Source: Christensenella hongkongensis (lineage in GTDB: Bacteria > Bacillota > Clostridia > Christensenellales > Christensenellaceae). Taken from it: a stretch of DNA of 64,000 bases. The notes beneath the pieces were generated by a model, which saw nothing but the letters and a program-made list of their open reading frames with translations, searched no databases and was not told where the DNA came from. Both the position numbers and the translations under genes were made by a program. The DNA lies in contig NZ_LAYJ01000088.1 in the NCBI RefSeq assembly GCF_000981035.1, forward strand, positions 95,107-159,106, given 5' to 3'. Below, in pieces: positions 8,687 to 16,459 of this stretch. Each line of letters starts with the position of its first letter. Within the stretch, counting starts at the first letter, position 1.

Positions 8687-10942
8687 TCACTCGCCCTGCG
8701 TACCAGAATCTCCTGTATCTCCGCCGGTAGTATCATCATCCTGCGTGCCGGAGTCATCGCCGCTACCGGAAGTCGGCCCCGGTGTTACCGTCTGCAGAGC
8801 TGCGTCATAGCTTTCTTCGTCCACCAGCCCGCGAAGGATCGCAAGCTTGGGCACATTCCCTTCGTTGACTGCGGTTTCCACAACTACAAGGTACAGCTTT
8901 CCATCGTCCTCGTTGAGCGCAATTACCCAGTTCACTTCACGCTTCAGGCTGTTTTCACCAACCTGCGCCGTTCCGGTTTTTCCATATATATTAAACTTGT
9001 TACCCAATAATGCGTTATAGCCTGTACCGTCGACCATAACGCGCCGAAGTGCGGGCTTTTCAATATCGATGACATTCTGGCTCATCGTGTTTTCCTTGTA
9101 ATAACTGACCTGCTTCTCCTCCACTGTCGTCTCATTTTCATTTTCATCGATTGTAAAGGTTCGGCTTACAAGCGTCGGATTTACCATATTGCCGTTGTTT
9201 TCCAGTGCCGTATACATCGTTGCAAGCTGGAGCGGGCTGATTACAAGCTGCCCTGTTCCATAGCCTGTACGCGCGAGCCAGTCGAGCCAGTCTATGCTCT
9301 CCTCGTCACCGCTGACCATGCTTGACGCTTTGACCGGAAGATCAAACGCCGGCGGTTCTCCACCGATGCCAATGCTCTCAAGATAGGACTTAAACGGCTC
9401 AAGCGTTGTTTGCAGCGCATAATACGCAAAGTAAATGTTATCCGAAGACTTCATCGCCATTTCGTAAGTCCCCGGGGATTTTGCCACATCCTTTGAATAA
9501 ATCGCTCCGGAATGCCAGCCTTCGATGTCCGGCGTCCAGCTATAGGAGCCGGTTTCATTCCCCTCGGAATGCGGCGGTGTTTTTTTGATCGGCGGCACGG
9601 AATCCGCGTTCAGTACCCCGGCATTGATCGCGGGCACAGAAGAAAACGGCTTGAAAGCCGAACCCGGCATAAATGTCGATTGTGTCGCGCGGTTTAAAAG
9701 CGGATTCCCGCTGTCTTCATTGCTGTAATAATCCCATACGGCAGGATCGAGGGGAAAGTTAAACAAATTATTGTCAAAGGACGGATACGACACCATGGAT
9801 TCCACAGCGCCGGTCGCGTAATCCATGACAATGACCGCGCCGCCTTCGTCGTCCTTGAGATTTGCCGCCATCAGCGTATACGCCTTCTGCTGCGTTCTGG
9901 AATCGATGCTCAGCTGCACGTTCGTTCCGTCCGTCTTGCTGTCCTCGTACAATATTTCCTTTTGATTGCCCTTCTCGTCCTCGATATAAATGATACGCCC
10001 GTCTTTGCCGCGCAGGGTTTGCTCCAGCTGCTGCTCCAGACCGGCCTTTCCCACGCTGGAATTTTCTGTGATCGTATCGTCCTGTTCGAGCTGTTCCTCC
10101 GAGGGCGATCCCATATATCCAATGATATGCGCCGCGTCGTCCTTATAAGGATAATAGCGGATTGGCGAAAGCCTTTCCTCGTCAACCCCAAGTCCGTTAA
10201 CCTCTGATATCGCCTGCTTCTGCTCGTCGGTCAATGTGTTTTTGGGATAGGTGAGCAACACTTCCAGTGGATAACCTTTTTCTACGGCATTATCGTATTT
10301 CTTCTGGATTTTTTCCGCATCCGCTGAAAAATTTGCGGTCAGGAAGCTTTTCACCTCTTCAATATCAGGATTTTTTTCCAGATCAAGGTAAACACTCTGT
10401 GCATAATCGTTTTTTGCCAGCACCGCGCCGTCCGCGGAAAAGATCTCTCCGCGCGCCCCGGTCTGCGAAGCGGTACGAACCTTATCTCCCTCCTCGAGCG
10501 TGGGAAGAATCAGGCTCGGCGTATACAGGATCGAATATCCCTGCGGGCCGGATACGATATCCGCAGTATAGTCATAAGTGACGTCGCCCAAAAGATCGCT
10601 GGAAAACTGTAGCGTATAGGTGAGCGTGTAATCCGTTTCGGACTGTTTTTCCACCACCTGGCGGCCAATAAGCTTTACGTCTGTAAACTCAAGCGCTTCA
10701 TAGATATTATTGAAGCGGGCCGTAAACTGGTCGCGCGTCTTAACGTCCGACGTCAATACATACACATAGTCAAACGCCCCGGAATAATCCTTTGCAACAA
10801 GCTTATTCACAAAGGAATTTGCAACGCTCTCCGCGCTTTCCGTGATGGACGAGCAGCCCGTCAGCAACGAAGCGCCCAAAGCCAGAATAAAAATTGCTAC
10901 TATTATATAGGTAAGAACTCTTTTTTTCATAGATACCTTCAA
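8687..10942 (-). CDS. Class B penicillin-binding protein with NTF2-like domain
   Basis: The 751-residue protein is a peptidoglycan transpeptidase. It opens with a signal anchor and a lipobox-like LLTGC (Cys30), then an NTF2-like MecA_N domain (about 33-145), a dimerisation domain, and the transpeptidase domain with the three motifs SAFK (Ser428 nucleophile, Lys431), SDN (500-502) and KTG (655-657). The C-terminus is a Gly/Asp/Thr/Ser-rich low-complexity tail of about 35 residues. This order resembles Staphylococcus PBP2a and Bacillus PBP3, whose NTF2-like region is not itself evidence for resistance. It is followed by the DUF308 gene. Confidence 0.93.
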   Translation of the reverse strand: MKVSMKKRVLTYIIVAIFILALGASLLTGCSSITESAESVANSFVNKLVAKDYSGAFDYVYVLTSDVKTRDQFTARFNNIYEALEFTDVKLIGRQVVEKQSETDYTLTYTLQFSSDLLGDVTYDYTADIVSGPQGYSILYTPSLILPTLEEGDKVRTASQTGARGEIFSADGAVLAKNDYAQSVYLDLEKNPDIEEVKSFLTANFSADAEKIQKKYDNAVEKGYPLEVLLTYPKNTLTDEQKQAISEVNGLGVDEERLSPIRYYPYKDDAAHIIGYMGSPSEEQLEQDDTITENSSVGKAGLEQQLEQTLRGKDGRIIYIEDEKGNQKEILYEDSKTDGTNVQLSIDSRTQQKAYTLMAANLKDDEGGAVIVMDYATGAVESMVSYPSFDNNLFNFPLDPAVWDYYSNEDSGNPLLNRATQSTFMPGSAFKPFSSVPAINAGVLNADSVPPIKKTPPHSEGNETGSYSWTPDIEGWHSGAIYSKDVAKSPGTYEMAMKSSDNIYFAYYALQTTLEPFKSYLESIGIGGEPPAFDLPVKASSMVSGDEESIDWLDWLARTGYGTGQLVISPLQLATMYTALENNGNMVNPTLVSRTFTIDENENETTVEEKQVSYYKENTMSQNVIDIEKPALRRVMVDGTGYNALLGNKFNIYGKTGTAQVGENSLKREVNWVIALNEDDGKLYLVVVETAVNEGNVPKLAILRGLVDEESYDAALQTVTPGPTSGSGDDSGTQDDDTTGGDTGDSGTQGE

Positions 10943-11121
10943 TTCAGATTTATTGTTGCCTGCATAACTATTCGAGCTGCTGCAATAATTATCATGATTA
11001 TACTATTATTTCAAAAAAATTGCAAAACCGTCACAATTTATTTATAATTTTAAAACCCTCATTTTTTGCGGCTTTTCAGGCGTTTCATCCCCCATTTCCC
11101 GGTATAAAACAGGCTGGAAAA

Positions 11122-11150
11122 TTGACTTTTCCTCCATTTTGGGATATAAT
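11122..11150 (+). promoter_or_regulatory. Promoter of the YabE-like gene
   Basis: TTGACT (11122-11127) and TATAAT (11145-11150) are spaced by 17 bases, and the short palindrome TGACAGGTCATGA lies just after the predicted start. The rest of 10943-11121 is AT-rich and shows nothing I can name. Confidence 0.75.
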
Positions 11151-11198
11151 ACGTATACTTTCATGACAGGTCATGAAATTTTTGGAGGTTAGATACAT

Positions 11199-12623
11199 AT
11201 GCCAATCGGTAAAAAGAAAAAGGATGTAACGCTTCATCCGGATACGAAGTATCAGGACATTCTCTATACCGCAAAAAAATATTCCAGCACGGAAGACGAG
11301 CTTCCCGTGCCCACGCGGGCCGGAAGAAGGCGCCGCAGGAACAGGAGCAAGCTGGAGTCCCTGTTTTCCTCTATCAGCCTGTTTCATGTCGGACGTCCAA
11401 AAAACAGCAGTGTAAAGTCGCGCCAGAAGGGCATTCCGGCGGAATCCCTTTCCTCTTCAAACGGAAGAACCGGCAAGGTGATCCTTCCGTCTGACGGCGG
11501 CAACCGTTCTTCCAGAAAAGGCGGCTTTTTTAAGGATAATTTTTTCCGCACAACCGCACTTGCGTGCATCGCGGTCGCTCTTGTTTCTGCGATTGCGATT
11601 CCAACCACATTTGCAAAACCAACGACACAAATTACCCTCAACGACAATGGGCGCATTTTATCGGCGTCCACTTCCGCGCGTACTGTGGGTGAGTTTTTAG
11701 AAGATAATAATGTTGAGCTTGGAGCAGACGACGTGCTCGAAGCCGAGCTTTCCGATCCGATTTCCGAAGACCAGGAGATCATTATCCGCCGTGCGATGCC
11801 CCTCACCGTGAGGAGCAACGGCCAGGAAATTGTGGTTAGCATGCTTGCAGGTACCGTGCAGGAGGCGCTTGATAAAGCCGGCGTTGTGCCCGGTCCGGAC
11901 GACGAGGTTTATCCCTCTGCCGATTCCTTTATCTCGCCCGGTATGACGATCGACCACATCATTGTGACGACCGGTACGCGTACGGAGGAGCAGCCGATTG
12001 CGTTTGAAAACAAAACGCAGGAGGATTCAAAGCTTGCGAAAGGAAAAACGCAGATCGTGCAGGAAGGCCAGGAAGGCACCCTGCAAATTACCTATAAGCA
12101 GTTGTTTAAAAACGGCGTGCTGATTTCTGAGGACGACGTTTCAAGGGATGTAATCAAGGAACCTGTAGACCAGATCATGTCTGTAGGCACCTACGTAGAA
12201 CCCGAACCGGAGCCGAAAAAGGAAACGACCAAAAAGAGCACCTCAAGCAGCTCGAGTTCAAGCAAAAAGAGCAGCTCTTCCAATAAGGGTTCGTCTTCCA
12301 GCGGCAGCTCCAGCTCAGGCAACAGCGATCCTGATCTTGGCGGAAAGACCGCAAGGAATATGCAGGTGACCGCTTATTGCTCGTACTGCAACAGCGGAAA
12401 CCGTACTGCATCCGGGACGTATCCGCGCGCAGGCGTTACGATTGCGTGTAACTCGTTGCCAATGGGCACAAGAGTCTATATTCCGGGCTTTGGCACAGGC
12501 ATCGTTGAGGATACGGGCGGTATGGGCGGAAACGTAATCGACGTTTACCTTGGAGACCAGCCCAACGACGACGCGTGCAACGCATGGGGCCGCAAGAACC
12601 TGACGGTTTACATCTTAGGTTAG
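11199..12623 (+). CDS. YabE-like protein: DUF348 repeats, G5 domain and 3D domain
   Basis: This 474-residue protein has a long basic cytoplasmic N-terminus (about 115 residues), one membrane helix (about 118-140), two DUF348 ubiquitin-like repeats (RTVGEFLEDNNVEL and GTVQEALDKAGVVP), a G5 domain (about 255-335), a Ser-rich linker, and a C-terminal 3D domain (about 390-474) with its conserved Asp residues (VEDTGG, NVIDVYLGD). The 3D domain is shared with MltA-type lytic transglycosylases and Rpf-like proteins, so wall cleavage during outgrowth is the likely role. In Bacillus yabE lies close to ksgA, as here, but the intervening rnmV is missing. Confidence 0.9.
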   Translation: MPIGKKKKDVTLHPDTKYQDILYTAKKYSSTEDELPVPTRAGRRRRRNRSKLESLFSSISLFHVGRPKNSSVKSRQKGIPAESLSSSNGRTGKVILPSDGGNRSSRKGGFFKDNFFRTTALACIAVALVSAIAIPTTFAKPTTQITLNDNGRILSASTSARTVGEFLEDNNVELGADDVLEAELSDPISEDQEIIIRRAMPLTVRSNGQEIVVSMLAGTVQEALDKAGVVPGPDDEVYPSADSFISPGMTIDHIIVTTGTRTEEQPIAFENKTQEDSKLAKGKTQIVQEGQEGTLQITYKQLFKNGVLISEDDVSRDVIKEPVDQIMSVGTYVEPEPEPKKETTKKSTSSSSSSSKKSSSSNKGSSSSGSSSSGNSDPDLGGKTARNMQVTAYCSYCNSGNRTASGTYPRAGVTIACNSLPMGTRVYIPGFGTGIVEDTGGMGGNVIDVYLGDQPNDDACNAWGRKNLTVYILG

Positions 12624-12693
12624 AACGCACAAGGCTGCGCCCCGTCCGGTAAAAGTCGTGCAGGGACAGTCCTTTTGATACGACGCATGAGAG

Positions 12694-12719
12694 ACGGCGG
12701 GATAATCCCGCCGTTTTTT
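12694..12719 (+). terminator. Terminator after the YabE-like gene
   Basis: ACGGCGGGA/TCCCGCCGT with a TAA loop followed by T5. It lies just 30 bases before the rsmA start, so rsmA must have its own promoter or rely on readthrough. Confidence 0.85.
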
Positions 12720-12749
12720 GTACACACGACGCTATTTGGAGAAACGCCC

Positions 12750-13592
12750 ATGAAGGTCACTTCCCCGCGTGAGATATCGCAGCTACTGAAAGAAAACAAT
12801 TTATCCCCATTGAAAAAATTTGGGCAGAATTTTCTGTGTGATGAAAATATCGTTCAAAAAATTGCGGACAGCATCGGCCTTACGGATAAGGATTATGTCC
12901 TTGAAATCGGCACCGGGCTCGGCGCGCTTACGCAGGCGCTTGCCGCCCGCGCCAAAAAAGTCGTTTCCGTGGAGATCGATAAAGGCCTTCTCGCTTTACA
13001 CGCGCAGACGCTTGCGGGCTTTGAGAACGTCACCGTGCTGGAAGGCGATATCCTGAAATGCGACCTTTCCCAAATCTGCCGTGAGCAATTTGAGGGGAAG
13101 CCTTTTCACGTATGTGGGAATTTGCCTTACTATATCACCAGTAAAATACTGATGCAGGTCCTCGAGTCGGATGCGCCGGCGCTCAGTATTACAGCAATGG
13201 TGCAGAAGGAAGTCGCCGAGCGGCTCAGCGCACGTCCCGGCGATACGGATTACGGTGCGCTTACCGCTTCATGCAACTATTATACGCAGCCTGCGCTCCT
13301 GTTCACCGTCTCCCGTAACTGCTTTTATCCTGCGCCGGACGTGGATTCCGCCATTTTGCGGCTGGACCTTACCCACCCCTGCTTCGACCTTCCGCGCGAA
13401 CAGTACGCAGCCGTGGTGCGTGCGGCGTTCGCCATGCGCCGGAAAACGATCTTCAACAACTTAAAGGAATTCTGCGGGAACCAAAAAGCGGTTTTAGCGC
13501 TCGATTCCTGTAAAATAGATCCTAAAACACGCGCGCAGGATCTTTCGCCGGAAGATTTTTGCTGCCTTGCAGCATCAATTTTTCAAGATTGA
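12750..13592 (+). CDS. rsmA: 16S rRNA dimethyladenosine transferase
   Basis: RsmA (KsgA) dimethylates two adjacent adenosines in the 3' end hairpin of 16S rRNA with S-adenosylmethionine. I use the ATG at 12750 behind TTGGAG; the frame is open 75 bases upstream but that stretch includes the terminator. The 280-residue protein has KKFGQNFLCDENIV, the SAM-binding motif VLEIGTGLGALTQAL, the catalytic NLPYYITSKI and a C-terminal helical domain. Length and motifs are canonical. Confidence 0.97.
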   Translation: MKVTSPREISQLLKENNLSPLKKFGQNFLCDENIVQKIADSIGLTDKDYVLEIGTGLGALTQALAARAKKVVSVEIDKGLLALHAQTLAGFENVTVLEGDILKCDLSQICREQFEGKPFHVCGNLPYYITSKILMQVLESDAPALSITAMVQKEVAERLSARPGDTDYGALTASCNYYTQPALLFTVSRNCFYPAPDVDSAILRLDLTHPCFDLPREQYAAVVRAAFAMRRKTIFNNLKEFCGNQKAVLALDSCKIDPKTRAQDLSPEDFCCLAASIFQD

Positions 13593-13649
13593 CGCTTTCT
13601 ATACAGAAAAATTGCGATGTCTGTTTTTTAAATCAGATTACAGCTACAA

Positions 13650-13680
13650 AAAAAACGGCGCAGATTGCGCCGCTTTTTTT
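13650..13680. terminator. Bidirectional terminator
   Basis: CGGCGCA/TGCGCCG hairpin between an A8 run and a T7 run separates convergent rsmA and the HAAS-domain gene. Confidence 0.85.
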
Positions 13681-13685
13681 GATAT

Positions 13686-14753
13686 TTACGATCTTCCGTA
13701 CCGGATTCCTTTATAGAGCGACACCGCGCTGTCCAGAACAAACGCAAAGATCAGAATACAGCCAAAGTAGCTTGTAAAATAGCCCCAGAACACACCTATC
13801 TGAGCCGCCGGGAAGTCCGCAAACGCCCCGAAGGCCGCAACCTGCTGTATCAGGTTCTGATTCCAGACCGCCGGATTGAAAAAGACAATACACGACAAAA
13901 CAAGCGCCGCCACATTCAGGATTGCAGTCGCAACCCCCAGCATAACGGTATGCCGCCCAACCATAACGCGCATCACCTCACGCACAATGCCCAGCAGGAA
14001 ACAGACATTCAGCAGGGGCATCACTGTTTTGAGTATTTCGAGGTCAAACAGGGGAATCACGCGCAGCGTTCCGTTATCCGATAGAAAAATCCCCATCAGG
14101 AATGGTACAAAGTTAAACAGGATAATAACCGCCACCGTGAAAATGATTCCCGCGATGGATTCCCCTTTTTTGAGGACTGCTTTTTCAGTTGGTACAGGCA
14201 TGTCTTTCAGATCCTGCGGTTTCCACGCGCTGTTCACCGCCCCCGTAATATCTACCTTGAGCGCGCAATGCTCGATAATCACAAAAATGAGCGTTACCCA
14301 TGCAAATCCCTGAATCAATCCCATCATCACGCCTGCAACCGCATTTCCAATACCCGACGCGATCATGCCGATCATCTGTGCCTGATCCTGCGCTGAAGGC
14401 GCTTCAACCGCCCATACCGCGCCCTGAACGATAGAGGCAATTACCATCCCAACTGTCACGGCAATCAGCACGATCTTCAAAACAAACCAGTACTGCTCAT
14501 AATACGCAGGGCCTATCAGGTATTTCTTGGAATCGCGGTATTTTCCTGCGAGCGCAAACGGCGAGCCAAGCTCCTTTAAAACCTCCTCCGCATTTTCCTG
14601 CTCTGTTCTTCCGTTGTCCGCACGTTCTTCTATCATGTCGTCAATCAGGGTTCGCAGCTCCCTGCTGATGTCTTCGCGCTGCGACTGCGGCAACCTGCGT
14701 ACCACGTCGTACACATACCGCTCTATCATCTCCCGCATGGTCATTTCACTCAT
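13686..14753 (-). CDS. HAAS-domain multi-pass membrane protein
   Basis: The 355-residue protein starts with a HAAS/permease-prefix domain (about residues 1-75, helical, with SQREDISRELRTLIDDMIEER), the domain that commonly accompanies PadR regulators. About seven membrane helices follow from residue 88 onward. Its first codons overlap the PadR stop by eight bases, indicating translational coupling. Such pairs typically form a signalling or regulatory unit for an envelope response; the specific signal is unknown here, and no ABC transporter accompanies the pair. Confidence 0.8.
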   Translation of the reverse strand: MSEMTMREMIERYVYDVVRRLPQSQREDISRELRTLIDDMIEERADNGRTEQENAEEVLKELGSPFALAGKYRDSKKYLIGPAYYEQYWFVLKIVLIAVTVGMVIASIVQGAVWAVEAPSAQDQAQMIGMIASGIGNAVAGVMMGLIQGFAWVTLIFVIIEHCALKVDITGAVNSAWKPQDLKDMPVPTEKAVLKKGESIAGIIFTVAVIILFNFVPFLMGIFLSDNGTLRVIPLFDLEILKTVMPLLNVCFLLGIVREVMRVMVGRHTVMLGVATAILNVAALVLSCIVFFNPAVWNQNLIQQVAAFGAFADFPAAQIGVFWGYFTSYFGCILIFAFVLDSAVSLYKGIRYGRS

Positions 14754-15096
14754 TTTCCTGCCCTCCGTCCGTCATCCGTGCGATCGTCTGTGCCAATTCC
14801 TTCCATTGAAGGAGCAGCTTTTTATAAACCTCGCCGCCCATTTGCGTGATCACATAATATTTTCGCGGTTTTGCTCCGCCTGTCTCCCATTCGCTTTTCA
14901 AAAGCCCCTGCTTTTCGAGCCTTCTCAGCAATGGATATAAGGTGCCGGCTTCGGTCGGCATTCCCGCTTCATTGAGCCGCTGTACCAACGAATAGCCATA
15001 TCGCGGTTCTTCCAGCTGGCTTAGTACGCCCATTACAATCGTTCCCCGCCGCAGCTCCTGTAGCAATCCGTTCAGGATTTCTTCTGCCGTATCCAT
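14746..15096 (-). CDS. PadR family transcriptional regulator
   Basis: The 116-residue protein shows the PadR winged helix: RGTIVMGVLSQLEEPRYGYSL, then the recognition region EAGTLYPLLRRLEKQGLLKSEW and the wing GGAKPRKYYVIT, with a short C-terminal helix for dimerisation. I chose the ATG at 15096 because GGAGGCGGG is at the right distance; an ATG at 15117 has no site. It lies directly behind a promoter with two matching operator-like repeats, so autoregulation is likely. It is coupled to the HAAS gene. Confidence 0.92.
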   Translation of the reverse strand: MDTAEEILNGLLQELRRGTIVMGVLSQLEEPRYGYSLVQRLNEAGMPTEAGTLYPLLRRLEKQGLLKSEWETGGAKPRKYYVITQMGGEVYKKLLLQWKELAQTIARMTDGGQENE

Positions 15097-15115
15097 TTGC
15101 CCGCCTCCATTTAAC

Positions 15116-15167
15116 ATACTGTGTGTCGTACACTATATTTGCATTATACTGTGCGCCGCACACTATT
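15116..15167 (-). promoter_or_regulatory. Tandem PadR-type operators
   Basis: Two near-identical copies of ATACTGTGYGYCGYACACTAT occur at 15116-15137 and 15146-15167, exactly 30 bases apart. Each has GTG/CAC inverted halves. One sits inside the promoter spacer and one just downstream of the -10, the usual arrangement for a repressor. Confidence 0.7.
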
Positions 15168-15172
15168 GTCAA
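15143..15172 (-). promoter_or_regulatory. PadR-HAAS operon promoter
   Basis: TTGACA (15167-15172) and TATAAT (15143-15148) on the minus strand, 18 bases apart. Both boxes are consensus. Confidence 0.8.
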
Positions 15173-15190
15173 GTGCACAGTATAAAAAAT

Positions 15191-15232
15191 AGCTTGCCGC
15201 GCAGGTTTCTATCCTGACACAGCAAGCTAAAA
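15191..15232 (-). terminator. Probable terminator hairpin downstream of spo0A
   Basis: TAGCTTGC and GCAAGCTA pair around an inner CAGG/CCTG. On the minus strand the stem is followed by TTTTTTA, which would end a transcript arriving from spo0A; the A run on the other side makes it usable in both directions. Confidence 0.55.
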
Positions 15233-15347
15233 AAGAATATATATCCAATATTATTGTATTTTTATTACTTTTTATACATTTTTTTCTAAAAGAATAACTG
15301 CCCCTGAAACTCAATTATTCATTAAGAAATCCCCATTATTCATCCCT

Positions 15348-15439
15348 TTATCCACGTTTTCCACAAAGTCATGCACAAAAGGGCAATGCCGCCCTGTTTT
15401 GTGACCGGGTTTTCCACAATGTTATCCACGTTTTCCACA
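15348..15439 (+). repeat. Cluster of DnaA-box-like 9-mers, including an exact 18-bp direct repeat
   Basis: TTATCCACGTTTTCCACA occurs twice, at 15348-15365 and 15422-15439, and TTTTCCACA once more at 15410-15418. Each 18-mer is two abutting 9-mers: TTATCCACG is one base from the DnaA box TTATCCACA, and TTTTCCACA is also one base away. That gives five same-orientation boxes in 92 bases between a terminator and the end of spo0A. I found no other such cluster in the window. Confidence 0.65.
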
Positions 15440-15491
15440 TTTATACATTTTGTGAAACAATCCTGTGAAACAGAAATCATGAATATTTATT

Positions 15492-16265
15492 CTAAGCTTC
15501 ATCATCGCTGATCAGCTTATCCGCGAGCAGGGCAATAAATTCTCCGTTTGTCGGCTTTTGCTTGCTTCCGCCCACCGGGAACCCAAGTACAGCGCTTACA
15601 TTTTTCATTTTATCCCTGTCGTACATGACCTCAATGGTGTGCCGGATCGCCAGTTCCACCTTTGTCGCCGTTACATGGAAATGCTCTGCAATTTCAGGAT
15701 ACAGGCGTTTTGTAATACTGTATATAATCATCCTGTCTTCCACAGTCATCTTCACGGCTTCCTTCAAATACTGGTATCCTTTGAGATGCGGCGGTACGCC
15801 GATTTTTAAAAACAGGTCTGCAACGCGCTGTTCCAGGCTTACCTTCCCTTTGATCACAATTCCTGCTGTCTGGGTTGCGCCCCGCAGGCTCAGCACATCC
15901 CATATCCTGCGGTAAAGCACGTCGTTTTGATACGGCTTAACCATATAGTACTTTGCACCCATATCAAATGCTTTTTTGATAACGTCCTCGCTGCTGATTG
16001 CCGACACTACAATCGTATCAGGAATTTTTGGCATGTGCTCGTTGTGCAGTTTTTCCAAAAAACTAAAACCGTCATGCCCGGGCATCACAAGATCGACAAT
16101 CGCCACATCATAGGGGTGGACGTTGCAATATTCCATCGCTTCCCTCACCGAACCGGCACAGTCTACGTGCTCAATATCCTCCCGTGTTGCCAGGTAGGAT
16201 TCCAGAGAATGCGATATTGTTCCATCGTCATCGATTACCAGAACATCGATAGCATTTTTATCCAT
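15492..16265 (-). CDS. spo0A: Stage 0 sporulation response regulator Spo0A
   Basis: Spo0A is the master regulator of sporulation entry. The 257-residue protein has a receiver domain with the acidic pocket IDDD (11-14), the phosphoacceptor Asp58 in IVDLVMPGHDG and Lys110 in VKPYQ. The C-terminal DNA-binding domain carries the family signatures IGVPPHLKGYQYL and the helix-turn-helix EIAEHFHVTATKVELAIRH, ending with PTNGEFIALLADKL. I start it at 16265 behind AAAGGAG. It is monocistronic here; the spoIVB gene that usually precedes it is absent from the adjoining sequence. Presence of spo0A supports, but does not prove, spore formation. Confidence 0.97.
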   Translation of the reverse strand: MDKNAIDVLVIDDDGTISHSLESYLATREDIEHVDCAGSVREAMEYCNVHPYDVAIVDLVMPGHDGFSFLEKLHNEHMPKIPDTIVVSAISSEDVIKKAFDMGAKYYMVKPYQNDVLYRRIWDVLSLRGATQTAGIVIKGKVSLEQRVADLFLKIGVPPHLKGYQYLKEAVKMTVEDRMIIYSITKRLYPEIAEHFHVTATKVELAIRHTIEVMYDRDKMKNVSAVLGFPVGGSKQKPTNGEFIALLADKLISDDEA

Positions 16266-16459
16266 GGTTATTTCTCCTTTTCTATCATCTTTCGATATCT
16301 TATATATAAATATATTCATTAAAATTTTAAAATATTCCATTTTTCATTAATTTTTTTTAGAAAACTTTTATTTTTTAGGTCTGTACTTTTTGGGGAAAGG
16401 GAGTATAGTGTATAATGTATGTTAATTTGCAGAAATGTGAATGAAGGGACACAGGAAAC

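Noticed and set aside
16266-16459. c-di-AMP (ydaO) riboswitch before ktrB
   Set aside because: The gap is too short and too AT-rich, with no matching conserved stems.
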